A DNA stretch of 5,185 nt from Chloroflexota bacterium (GCA_023489135.1 JAMDCE010000010.1:1-5185); one strand, 5' to 3'. Numbered from the stretch's first letter, positions 1 to 5,185 are shown. Program-made: numbers and translations. Notes: generated from the letters alone by a model not told the origin.

Positions 1-306
1 TACCGCTTCCTCTCACAATCCACGTTGGCGACGATCTGGATCGTTTCTTTACCAACGAATTCAGAGTTGGGACAGCAGAAGATTCGATTGTTCGTCGATC
101 TCGCGTTGGATGCCACTGCGCAGGAGTTCCAGCGGTCTCGGGACTATCACCACGGCTGTGATGCGGCCGCGCTCCAGGGACTCGAAGATGGTTAGGGGTT
201 TCAGGGTTTCCAAGTACGTCACCGTGGCACCACGGGACAGGGGGACGAAGAGCCCTACCATCTGCTCGAGGATGTGGCTCAAGGGCAGTAGTGAGAGGAA
301 GCGGTA
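1..306. repeat. 16-bp inverted repeat flanking the acyl-CoA synthetase remnant
   Basis: Bases 1-16 (TACCGCTTCCTCTCAC) are the exact reverse complement of bases 291-306. The right copy lies inside the synthetase remnant and encodes its YRFLS residues on the minus strand. The left copy sits at the very edge of the window, so it may extend further left. What is seen is the exact match; a small inversion or duplication of synthetase sequence is an inference. Confidence 0.6.
23..57. repeat. Nested inverted repeat (possible stem-loop)
   Basis: An outer arm pair CGTTGG (23-28) / CCAACG (52-57) encloses an inner pair ACGAT (31-35) / ATCGT (40-44) with a CTGG loop. The two halves are separated by 2 nt on the left and 7 nt on the right. 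It lies just beyond the 3' end of the minus-strand synthetase remnant. No T-run follows on either strand, so it is not a typical intrinsic terminator. Arms this short can arise by chance. Confidence 0.3.
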
Positions 307-363
307 TTCTTTCTCAGGTGGTATCACAGTATGGCGGAGAAGACGCGCGATATGCTCCGCCGT
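61..363 (-). pseudogene. Fragment of AMP-forming long-chain acyl-CoA synthetase
   Basis: The minus frame encodes a stretch that reads like the centre of an adenylate-forming (AMP-binding) acyl-CoA synthetase. It includes the LPLSHILEQ block, which matches the conserved 'LPLxHxxE' segment after the P-loop, then VPLSRGATVTYLETLKPL and ITAVVIVPRPLELLRSGIQREI. Family resemblance continues upstream of the GTG at 325-327 (AEHIARLLRHT) but meets TAA and TGA stops at 364-369. A one-base shift there would join it to the next frame, which suggests a frameshift. Both the TSGTTG P-loop and the downstream YGxTE and GD motifs are absent; such enzymes usually have about 500-650 residues, against about 100 here. 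The last residues before the stop (SNLLLSQL) do not look like the family. It is a decayed internal piece that could not activate fatty acids. The synthetase assignment is fairly secure; the exact subtype is not. Confidence 0.7.
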
Positions 364-407
364 TCATTAGACGCCCTGGTACCTGAGCCTGCTCAATCTA
401 CGGCATC

Positions 408-421
408 TCGATGGTCGACCA
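408..421. repeat. 14-bp repeat containing the palindrome TGGTCGACCA (copy 1)
   Basis: TCGATGGTCGACCA occurs here and again at 4828-4841 in the same orientation. Ten of its bases (412-421) form a perfect palindrome. This copy lies about 100 bp upstream of the kinase start; the other lies in the gap upstream of the UPF0045 gene. A shared operator is possible, but chance cannot be excluded for two copies. Confidence 0.45.
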
Positions 422-455
422 ATCGGGGTGGAAGAGCCGGTGATTGCAGGCAAAG

Positions 456-485
456 TTGCGAGATGAACGGGCAATCGGGTATCAT
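456..485 (+). promoter_or_regulatory. Possible sigma70-like promoter of the histidine kinase
   Basis: TTGCGA at 456-461 and TATCAT at 480-485 are separated by 18 nt, and each matches the -35/-10 consensus at four or five of six positions. A start point would fall near 491-493, at the end of the left arm of the 483-520 palindrome. In that case the palindrome would act mainly as DNA rather than as an mRNA hairpin. Prediction by eye only. Confidence 0.3.
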
Positions 486-520
486 TTACGGTTATTCCGG
501 ACGTGGAGGTACCGTAAATG
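483..520 (+). promoter_or_regulatory. 10-bp palindrome enclosing the kinase Shine-Dalgarno site and start codon
   Basis: CATTTACGGT (483-492) is perfectly complementary to ACCGTAAATG (511-520), with 18 nt between. The loop carries GGAGGT (505-510), a strong Shine-Dalgarno site 7 nt before the ATG at 518-520, and that ATG is the end of the right arm. If the left arm is transcribed, the hairpin would lock the start codon in a stem while leaving the ribosome site in the loop. If transcription starts inside the left arm, the same symmetry could be a protein-binding operator. The base pairing is seen; both regulatory readings are inference. Confidence 0.5.
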
Positions 521-2113
521 CGCCGGCGGTTGCGCATTCCAGGAGTTGAGCTGAAGACATGTCCTCTTCTCCAGCATTGCCCCTTGCTGGGCTACTTGAG
601 TACCGAGCTTGCTACCAAGACGAGGTACGAGGCCGTGCTAACTGAAGAACGTGCGCGACTGATCGAGCAGGTGGCGACCGAGCGGGCGCTTCGCGAGAGC
701 GAAGAACGCTTCCACAAGGTTTTCGAGGAAGGACCACTCGGCATGGCTATCGTTGGCTTGGATTATCGGTTCATCGAGGCCAATGCCATGCTGTGCCAGA
801 TCGTAGGGTATACAGAGCGTGAGCTTACCGGGCTCACGTTTGCTGATATTACCCATCCTGGTGACGTGGACAGAGATGTGCAATTCGCGCAGCGGTTATT
901 CAGAGGAGAGATACCTTACTATCAAACTGAGAAACGATATATCAAGAAGAACAGGGAGATTGTATGGGCTAGTCTGATTGCTTCTATCATCCGTGGTGCG
1001 GATGGAAAGCCCACGTATTTCCTGGCAATGGTTCAGGACATCACCGAGCGCAAGAAGGTGGAGGAGGCGCTGAGGGAATCCGAGGCTAGATACCGCGTGG
1101 TCGCCGATAACACCTACGACTGGGAGTTCTGGTTGGATCCGCAAGGTTCCTTCCTTTACTGTTCGCCATCCTGCGAGCGGATTACGGGCTACCCTGCTCG
1201 TGAGTTTGAGCGGAACCCTGAGCTACTTTACCACATCGTTCACCCTGACGACCTGCCCCGATTTGCTGCTCACCGGCGTGGGGCACAGCTGGGGCTCGTT
1301 ACCAGTGAGTTTGAGTTCCGCATCATCCGCCCGGACGGAGCCGAGCGGTGGATAGGCCACTGCTGTCAACCGGTCTACGATACCCGTGGGCGATTTCTTG
1401 GTAGCCGCGGTAGCAATCGCGATGTTTCTGAGCGCAAGCGGGCTGAGGAATTTCGGGAGGAATACATTCACACCATCTCCCATGACCTGCGGAACCCGCT
1501 GGCGATTGTCCTGGGGCAGGCACAGTTGATCCGGCGATGCGCGGACAAGGTAGAACTTGTGAGCAAGAGCGCCGACTCCATCTTGGTCAGCGCCGAGCGG
1601 ATGAACGCCATGATTAAAGACCTGATAGATTCGGCACGCCTGGAGTCCGGACAGCTAAAGCTGGAGAACCAGCCGGTGGACTTGATGTCCTTCGTGTCCG
1701 ACCTGTTGGATCGAGCAAGTACGATGATGGACGTCGGGCGGGTAAAGGTGGAGATACCTGCAGATCTGCCCCGAGTAGATGCCGATCCAGACCGACTGGA
1801 ACGCATGTTGATGAACCTACTAACCAACTCGCTGAAGTTTTCATCCCCCGAAACTGACGTGCTCGTTAGAGCGGGGAAGACAAACAGGGAAGCAACAATC
1901 TCGGTGACTGATCGGGGCGTAGGCATAGCACCAGAGGATCTCCCCCACATCTTCGAGCGCTTCCATAGACCCAAAGGTGGTCGCAGAGCCGGCGGATTGG
2001 GTTTGGGCCTGTACATCACCAAGATGTTGGTCGAGGCCCACGGTGGACGGATCTGGGTCGAGAGCGAGCTGGGCAAGGGCAGCACCTTCCACTTCACCTT
2101 GCCTGTGGCGTAG
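518..2113 (+). CDS. Soluble PAS-PAS sensor histidine kinase
   Basis: A 531-residue two-component histidine kinase that would autophosphorylate on a histidine and pass the phosphate to an unidentified response regulator. Domain order: a helical N-terminus (residues 1-60) whose [23 protein letters not shown] resembles the linker that follows GAF or other sensor domains; PAS 1 at about 63-175, ending in the PAC-type [15 protein letters not shown] 2 at about 189-305; a HisKA dimerisation helix with the H-box [11 protein letters not shown] (phospho-acceptor His322); and a HATPase_c domain from about 424 with N-box residues Asn433 and Asn437, G1 box DRGVGI (465-470), F-box FERFHR and G2 box GGLGLGL (492-498). 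All catalytic motifs are intact. There is no membrane segment or signal peptide, so it should act in the cytoplasm. The ATG at 518 is supported by GGAGGT at 505-510 and a TAA in frame just before it. No response regulator lies in the window, so it appears to be an orphan. The PAS ligand cannot be told from sequence. Confidence 0.95.
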   Translation: MRRRLRIPGVELKTCPLLQHCPLLGYLSTELATKTRYEAVLTEERARLIEQVATERALRESEERFHKVFEEGPLGMAIVGLDYRFIEANAMLCQIVGYTERELTGLTFADITHPGDVDRDVQFAQRLFRGEIPYYQTEKRYIKKNREIVWASLIASIIRGADGKPTYFLAMVQDITERKKVEEALRESEARYRVVADNTYDWEFWLDPQGSFLYCSPSCERITGYPAREFERNPELLYHIVHPDDLPRFAAHRRGAQLGLVTSEFEFRIIRPDGAERWIGHCCQPVYDTRGRFLGSRGSNRDVSERKRAEEFREEYIHTISHDLRNPLAIVLGQAQLIRRCADKVELVSKSADSILVSAERMNAMIKDLIDSARLESGQLKLENQPVDLMSFVSDLLDRASTMMDVGRVKVEIPADLPRVDADPDRLERMLMNLLTNSLKFSSPETDVLVRAGKTNREATISVTDRGVGIAPEDLPHIFERFHRPKGGRRAGGLGLGLYITKMLVEAHGGRIWVESELGKGSTFHFTLPVA

Positions 2114-2163
2114 CAGGCAATATCCCTCGGCCAACAACAAGCCTCCGATCGCGTTGACTTCAG

Positions 2164-2592
2164 TCGCCGTACCCAGCGCAAGATCGCATCGGCGGCCTCT
2201 TGAACGGTGAGGGAAGTATCCAACCTGATGCCCCGCGCTTTGAGTTCTTGGAACAGGGCTACTAGAACCGGAGGCTCGAGGTGGTGGGCGATCAGAAGTT
2301 CAGGTTCCCCCAGGATGTCCGCCGGAGTACCGTGCAAAACCAGCGCCCCGCCTCGAGCAACTAGATAGATCGTATCCACAAAGTGTGGTACCAGATTAAC
2401 CTCATGCGTGGAGACAACTATGGCCGTGCTACGTCGGAGTTTGAGGTCGTTCAAGAGGACGCTTAGTTCGGTCTTTGAGGTCGAATCGAGCCCCTCAAAT
2501 GGCTCGTCGAGTAGTAGCAACTGCGGATGAAGCACCAAGGCGCCAGCCAGTGCCACCTTCAGTCTCTCACCCCCGCTGAGGTAATGTGGGAC
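2164..2592 (-). pseudogene. N-terminally truncated CbiO/EcfA-type ABC transporter ATPase
   Basis: The minus frame starts with VPHY followed by the ABC signature LSGGE (around 2566-2580). It continues with Walker B and D-loop LLLLDEPFEGLD, the H-loop STHEV and the C-terminal pattern ILGEPELL typical of the energising ATPases of cobalt/nickel and other ECF-type importers. An in-frame TAG at 2593-2595 precedes it, and no Walker A or Q-loop is found upstream in any minus frame, so about the first half of the usual 250-280 residues is gone. It could not hydrolyse ATP on its own. Family likeness fades after AADAILRWVRR near 2164. The frame has no stop there and runs antisense through the end of the kinase gene to 1468; that extension is not family-like and is probably noise. 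A GTG at 2554-2556 could open the frame, but no ribosome site is evident. The metal or vitamin substrate cannot be assigned because no partner membrane subunit is present. Confidence 0.8.
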
Positions 2593-2604
2593 CTATACAT
2601 TACC
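2580..2604. repeat. 8-bp inverted repeat at the CbiO breakpoint
   Basis: GGTAATGT (2580-2587) is complementary to ACATTACC (2597-2604) with a 9-nt loop; allowing one bulged base (2605) adds two more pairs. The loop contains the in-frame TAG at which CbiO likeness stops. It has no T-run. It may mark the deletion or rearrangement point, or may be chance. Confidence 0.35.
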
Positions 2605-2736
2605 CTCGCTTGAAAGGGATTCCGACGACACGAACGTGCAAGGGTGATGCCATCGTCGTTGGCGGCACAATTGTTGCGGACTTGACGTGGTAGTGTCTGG
2701 GCATGCGAGCCCAACGTTGCTTTTGGTTGCCGAAGG
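2596..2736. other. Intergenic stretch upstream of the APC permease
   Basis: No recognisable gene on either strand. It includes an 8-bp palindrome ACAATTGT at 2667-2674 and a -35-like TTGACG at 2682-2687, but I could not find a convincing -10 at proper spacing. The promoter of the permease probably lies here but cannot be pinned down. Confidence 0.4.
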
Positions 2737-4227
2737 ATGCGCATTGGAGCGGTGAAAGTGGGTAATACGCAGGGTCAAGGCGCAGAAGTTGGGCCACGGC
2801 CCACCCTCACGCCCTTCGACGTAACTTGTTTGGTCGTGGGTGCCGTGGTGGGAGCAGACATCTACGTGGTGGCATCGCTGGGCGCGGGACTTTTGGGCCC
2901 GGCGATGCTCGTTGCCTGGGCGATAGGGGGCGTGATGGCGGCGGTGATCGCACTGAGCTTTGCCCAGTGCGCAACCATAGTGCCGAAATCAGGCGGGTCC
3001 TACGCCTATGCCAGGGAGGCTTTTGGCCACTTCCCGGGTTTTATGGTGGGCTGGGTGCTCTACCTGGCGGCATTGGTTGCCATCTCTGTCTTCCCAGTAG
3101 CCTTTGTCCGTTACCTGAGGTTCTTCGTGCCGGACCTGAGCTGGTGGACGGATGCGCTGGCCAAGGTGGCTTTTGTGGCTTTTCTAACTGCTACCAACTA
3201 TCTGGGAGTCCGCCTTACAGGAAAGGTGAACGACGTGCTCGTCGTCGCCAAGCTCGGTCCTCTCTTCTTGCTTGTCCTTCTGGGGATAGCCTTTGCCACG
3301 TTCAGCCCGGCCAACGCAATCGCAAACGTCGAGCCGTTTGTCCCTTTGGGATGGGATGGTCTGGGCAAGACGATCATTCTTGTCTACTGGGCCTACGCAG
3401 GGTTCGAACTGGCGGTGCTGCCAGCCGCCGAGGTCATAGACGCTTCTCGCACTTTGCCCCTGGCCATAATCAGAGGCATGGCCATCGTTACGCTTGTCTA
3501 TTTGACGGTCAACGTCATAGTCGTGCTGGCCATGCCCTGGTATTTGTTGGCTGATTCCACTGCTCCTCTGGCGGATGCTATGCAAACAATGATGCGTGTG
3601 CTTTCCCTGCCCTGGTGGGGAATGGGTGGCGCCGTTATGGCCCTTGGCGCCATTCTGTCCATCAGCGGGGCTGACGAATCGGCTACGCTGGGGACCTCTC
3701 GACTCGGTTACGCGATGGCTGCCGACGGGTATTTCCCGCACTTTCTCGCCCGTTTGCACCCGAAGTATGGAACGCCTTACCTGTCGGTGATCTTCCAGGG
3801 TGCGCTCGCGCTGACCGCCTCGCTCTTAGGGAATCTCACGGGTCTGATCAGCCTGTCCGTGTTCTTGCTTTCTCTGGCGTATGTAGGCACTACTCTGGCC
3901 GCAATGAAGCTAGTCTGCCGCGTGCCTGAGCGACGAAGGCAGTTTGCAGGGGCACGCGTCGTTCATCTGCTGGCGCTGGCAAGTGCCATCTACCTGATGA
4001 CACAAATCGACAGGCCAGTGTTGCTCCTTGGCACGCTGCTGATCGCCGCCAGTTTGCCAGTCTACCTGTGCTTTGCGCCGAGAAGCGAGCTGATGGAGGT
4101 GCAAGAAAGGATTCAATCGGAAGAACATCGTCTGGCCGCAATCGAGCAAGCTCTGCTCGTCGCGCCTGCCTACGTGCTTCGTCGTATTCGGATACTACTC
4201 GAAAAAATCGATTCTTCTCGCGGCTAG
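2737..4227 (+). CDS. APC-superfamily amino acid/polyamine permease
   Basis: A 496-residue integral membrane transporter of the amino acid-polyamine-organocation (LeuT-fold) superfamily, expected to move an amino acid or amine across the inner membrane with protons or by exchange. About 12 hydrophobic segments are visible. TM1 carries the broken-helix motif region VGAVVGADIYV (about 34-44). PKSGGSYAYAREAFG (83-97) is the classic loop before TM3. YWAYAGFELAVLPAAEV (217-233) is the TM6 binding-site motif, followed by DASRTLPLAI. SRLGYAMAADGYFPHFLARLHPKYGTP (321-347) is the typical cytoplasmic loop after TM8. A charged helical tail follows TM12 (about 452-493). The length is normal and no frame is broken. 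The start is uncertain: the ATG at 2737 has only GAAGG directly against it, whereas the GTG at 2758 has GGAG (2746-2749) at 8 nt and would give 489 residues without losing any membrane segment. Substrate specificity cannot be read from sequence. It has no operon partner here. Confidence 0.93.
   Translation: MRIGAVKVGNTQGQGAEVGPRPTLTPFDVTCLVVGAVVGADIYVVASLGAGLLGPAMLVAWAIGGVMAAVIALSFAQCATIVPKSGGSYAYAREAFGHFPGFMVGWVLYLAALVAISVFPVAFVRYLRFFVPDLSWWTDALAKVAFVAFLTATNYLGVRLTGKVNDVLVVAKLGPLFLLVLLGIAFATFSPANAIANVEPFVPLGWDGLGKTIILVYWAYAGFELAVLPAAEVIDASRTLPLAIIRGMAIVTLVYLTVNVIVVLAMPWYLLADSTAPLADAMQTMMRVLSLPWWGMGGAVMALGAILSISGADESATLGTSRLGYAMAADGYFPHFLARLHPKYGTPYLSVIFQGALALTASLLGNLTGLISLSVFLLSLAYVGTTLAAMKLVCRVPERRRQFAGARVVHLLALASAIYLMTQIDRPVLLLGTLLIAASLPVYLCFAPRSELMEVQERIQSEEHRLAAIEQALLVAPAYVLRRIRILLEKIDSSRG
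2746..2749 (+). promoter_or_regulatory. Candidate Shine-Dalgarno site favouring the GTG start at 2758
   Basis: GGAG lies 8 nt before the GTG at 2758-2760, in frame with the permease. It lies downstream of the ATG at 2737, which lacks a well-spaced site. This makes 2758 a reasonable alternative start. Confidence 0.4.
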
Positions 4228-4242
4228 GGTGTAAGACTTGAC

Positions 4243-4261
4243 GGAGCGCCCCCCCGGCTCC
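4243..4261 (+). other. Short GC hairpin after the permease
   Basis: GGAGC (4243-4247) pairs with GCTCC (4257-4261) around a C-rich 9-nt loop, 16 nt after the permease stop. No U-run follows, so it is at best a weak terminator or a 3' stabilising hairpin. Confidence 0.25.
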
Positions 4262-4274
4262 ACAAAGGAGAAAC

Positions 4275-4337
4275 TTGACGGCCAGTAGTTCAATGGTCAG
4301 CGCGCGGATCTTATATTATCCGTCGCTACATTCGTAA
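4275..4337 (+). CDS. Possible very short open reading frame (20 codons)
   Basis: A TTG at 4275 follows AAAGGAG (4264-4270) by only 4 nt and opens a frame ending at TAA 4335-4337; it contains an internal ATG at 4293. The predicted peptide resembles nothing I recognise. The same bases are better explained by the tRNA-like segment, so this is listed only because of the ribosome-site match. Confidence 0.12.
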   Translation: MTASSSMVSARILYYPSLHS

Positions 4338-4359
4338 TCCGGGTTGTGGTGGCTGGCCA
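4280..4359 (+). tRNA. tRNA-like sequence, probably a degenerate tRNA (anticodon position UAU)
   Basis: The 5' half reads like a tRNA: GGCCAG, then TAGTTC, a D-loop AATGGTCA with the conserved GG, and an anticodon stem CGGAT (4305-4309) / ATCCG (4318-4322) with U33-like TTAT. The 3' end CTGGCC (4353-4358) pairs fully with GGCCAG (4280-4285), and CCA ends the segment. Several features are wrong. The anticodon loop has 8 nt instead of 7, the D-stem has a mismatch, and no normal 7-nt T-loop exists (TTCGTAATCC in place of TTCGAATCC). The best T-stem, CTACA (4326-4330) / TGTGG (4345-4349), encloses 14 nt. The last 34 nt also encode the C-terminus of the minus-strand UPF0045 gene. A functional tRNA is unlikely; a tRNA remnant, or a coincidental likeness, are the alternatives. 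Confidence 0.25.
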
Positions 4360-4658
4360 ATCTTCGTTTCTACCACGCGCTCCATCTCTTGAATGCCGTG
4401 CATCGGCTTATCGCGCCGCTCGTCGATTCTCAGGTTAGTCACACACCGTTGGGCGCCAGCCTTAAAGCAAGCCTCTTCCATCTCCTGGACCGCTCTCAGT
4501 ATCGTGCTCCGGTCGCCCTCCAGGACCGTGCTCATCGCGGTTATCTCATACTTGACGTCTTTTTGGCGTTCCAGCGCTTTCACGCTCTCGGCAACGATGT
4601 CGCTGTAACTCGCTTTGCCAGTTCCAATTGGCTCAATGCTCACTTCGGCAACAATCAT
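4326..4658 (-). CDS. MTH1187/UPF0045-family thiamine-binding protein
   Basis: A 110-residue protein of the MTH1187/YkoF-like family (UPF0045, Thiamine_BP fold), small ferredoxin-like-fold proteins that bind thiamine or related pyrimidines and are often found with thiamine or metal transport genes. Family marks: the start MIVAEVSIEPIGTG; YSDIVAESVKAL; KYEITAMSTVLEGD; and EEACFKAGAQRCVTNLRIDERRDKP (roughly residues 62-86). The ATG at 4656-4658 is chosen because AAAGGAG (complement of 4667-4673) lies 8 nt upstream; the frame stays open 25 codons further, but that extension does not look like the family. Typical members have about 95-105 residues and end soon after the segment matching ERVVETKI; here a Pro/Gln-rich tail GQPPQPGLRM follows, encoded by the 3' half of the tRNA-like stretch. 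It is cytoplasmic. No thiamine gene accompanies it, so its role is inferred from family only. Confidence 0.9.
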   Translation of the reverse strand: MIVAEVSIEPIGTGKASYSDIVAESVKALERQKDVKYEITAMSTVLEGDRSTILRAVQEMEEACFKAGAQRCVTNLRIDERRDKPMHGIQEMERVVETKIGQPPQPGLRM

Positions 4659-4666
4659 TTGATGCG

Positions 4667-4673
4667 CTCCTTT
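4667..4673 (-). promoter_or_regulatory. Shine-Dalgarno site that fixes the UPF0045 start
   Basis: The minus strand reads AAAGGAG, ending 8 nt before the ATG at 4656-4658. This rules in favour of the family-like start over the longer open frame. Confidence 0.75.
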
Positions 4674-4827
4674 CAGCTTTGACAAATGCTCCTCGCGGGT
4701 CAACTTCATGTGGCCCGGTGGCAGCAGAATCATGAAGATCAGGAGATGTGGAGCAGGTCGGTGCGGCGCCTCCTAAAACGACCCGATCCAGGTCGCCAGG
4801 CAGCAGTGCGAAGAAGCCCGCGAGGAA

Positions 4828-4841
4828 TCGATGGTCGACCA
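4828..4841. repeat. 14-bp repeat containing the palindrome TGGTCGACCA (copy 2)
   Basis: Identical to 408-421. The palindromic core is 4832-4841. It lies between the small CPDC gene and the UPF0045 gene, about 170 bp upstream of the latter's start on the minus strand. Confidence 0.45.
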
Positions 4842-4894
4842 TTGTTCGATTGATCAAACAGGGAATCCCGACTGCCTGGAGGCCGCCCTCGCGC

Positions 4895-5134
4895 TCAGCG
4901 AATCGTGATCCTGGGCATGCCTTTTGTCAGCTCGCCAGCGCGTGCGTGTTTTTCCAGTTCGGCGGTAAGTCTGGCAAGGTCCTCTTCGTCCCTTTGTTTC
5001 ATTTGCTTCCAAAGGTCGGCACAATCGGGACAACTGTGGGTCTGAGCATCCTTGGCGTAGGTGTCGTAGATGGCGAGGGCTTCACTCTTGTTCTGGATGG
5101 CAGAGACCAGGTCAAACAACATGTTTGGCAGCAC
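4895..5134 (-). CDS. Small helical protein with a CPDC motif (unknown function)
   Basis: A 79-residue protein. Residues about 5-31 (LFDLVSAIQNKSEALAIYDTYAKDA) and 40-67 (DLWKQMKQRDEEDLARLTAELEKHA) form two likely amphipathic helices, separated by a turn carrying CPDC (Cys35, Cys38). The helix pair, with a glutamate followed by spaced tyrosines, faintly resembles half of a ferritin-like/rubrerythrin bundle, but the expected ExxH metal ligands in the second helix are missing (EEDLARL instead). The cysteine pair could bind metal or act in thiol chemistry; this is inference. There is no signal peptide or membrane segment. The start is GTG at 5132-5134, chosen because AGGAGGT (complement of 5140-5146) lies 5 nt upstream; the in-frame ATG at 5120-5122 is too far from it. 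The next gene on the same strand starts 236 bp downstream, so an operon is possible but not evident. I do not recognise the family. Confidence 0.75.
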   Translation of the reverse strand: MLPNMLFDLVSAIQNKSEALAIYDTYAKDAQTHSCPDCADLWKQMKQRDEEDLARLTAELEKHARAGELTKGMPRITIR

Positions 5135-5139
5135 GTCTT

Positions 5140-5146
5140 ACCTCCT
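5140..5146 (-). promoter_or_regulatory. Shine-Dalgarno site supporting the GTG start of the CPDC gene
   Basis: The minus strand reads AGGAGGT, 5 nt before GTG 5132-5134. It is a near-perfect site, and is the main evidence that this short frame is a real gene. Confidence 0.75.
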
Positions 5147-5185
5147 GAGAAACGAGAAATGGGGTTTATCGTGTAGCACCGCGAC

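Larger units (their letters stand above)
328..517. other. Intergenic stretch upstream of the histidine kinase
   Basis: The left part (to 363) still holds the upstream end of the synthetase remnant. From about 364 to 455 I see no recognisable coding sequence on either strand; the short plus-frame starting at 331 has no family features and no ribosome binding site. The rest holds the possible promoter and the palindrome described separately, and one copy of the 14-bp repeat at 408-421. Confidence 0.5.
4659..4894. other. Gap between the UPF0045 gene and the small CPDC gene
   Basis: No recognisable gene. The minus strand has an open frame over 4633-4857 (TTG start) and a 25-codon extension ahead of UPF0045, but neither has a ribosome site or family likeness. 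The gap holds the second 14-bp repeat (4828-4841). No strong terminator or promoter was seen on either strand. Confidence 0.45.

Noticed and set aside
331..549. Plus-strand 72-codon frame ahead of the kinase
   Set aside because: Overlaps the synthetase remnant and the kinase start, lacks a ribosome site and family likeness.
2826..3554. Plus-strand 242-codon frame inside the permease
   Set aside because: Gly/Arg/Cys-rich shadow in another frame of a clearly conserved membrane protein.
3184..3759. Minus-strand 191-codon frame inside the permease
   Set aside because: Low-complexity, hydrophilic shadow of the permease; no ribosome site or recognisable motif.
4243..4261. Intrinsic terminator after the permease
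   Set aside because: Only five base pairs and no following T-run; kept only as a weak hairpin.
4659..4733. 25-residue N-terminal extension of UPF0045
   Set aside because: A strong ribosome site sits directly before the internal ATG at 4658, and family members begin there.
4633..4857. Minus-strand 74-codon frame between the CPDC and UPF0045 genes
   Set aside because: TTG start without a ribosome site, overlaps the UPF0045 start in another frame, and resembles nothing I know.
4748..5176. Plus-strand open frame of 142 codons
   Set aside because: It is antisense to the better supported CPDC gene, has no ribosome site and shows no family features.
1..5185. CRISPR array, insertion sequence, toxin-antitoxin or phage defence system
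   Set aside because: No regularly spaced repeats, transposase, nuclease or paired small genes with such features were found.

Overview
The window looks like bacterial chromosomal DNA, moderately GC-rich by eye. Shine-Dalgarno sites are clear (GGAGGT at 505-510, AAAGGAG at 4667-4673 on the minus strand, AGGAGGT at 5140-5146 on the minus strand) and GTG starts occur. The style of the proteins (a soluble PAS-PAS histidine kinase, an APC permease with an ADIY motif in TM1, a CbiO-type ATPase, a FadD-type acyl-CoA synthetase) would fit an uncultured Chloroflexota-like bacterium. That placement is only an impression; no rRNA or other marker gene is present.

Layout. 1-363: a minus-strand remnant of an AMP-forming acyl-CoA synthetase, flanked by a 16-bp inverted repeat (1-16 / 291-306). 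364-517: a short control region with a possible promoter and a 10-bp inverted repeat whose loop holds the Shine-Dalgarno site and whose right arm holds the start codon of the next gene. 518-2113 (+): an intact soluble sensor histidine kinase. About 2164-2592 (-): a convergent, decapitated CbiO-type ABC ATPase that keeps the LSGGE signature, Walker B and H-loop but has lost Walker A; its frame has no stop of its own and runs on antisense into the kinase gene. 2737 (or 2758)-4227 (+): an intact APC-superfamily permease. 4228-4360: a tRNA-like, partly degenerate segment overlapping the 3' end of the next gene. 4326-4658 (-): an MTH1187/UPF0045-type thiamine-binding protein. 4659-4894: no recognisable gene. 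4895-5134 (-): a 79-residue helical protein with a CPDC motif.

The four intact genes (kinase, permease, thiamine-binding protein, small CPDC protein) do not form an obvious pathway or operon. Two gene stumps, a tRNA-like stretch and short repeats point to a region shaped by rearrangement and decay. I see no CRISPR array, transposase, phage gene or clear defence system. The most distinctive signals are the start-codon palindrome of the kinase, the tRNA-like stretch merging into the tail of the UPF0045 gene, and the broken CbiO gene. None amounts to a demonstrated new system.
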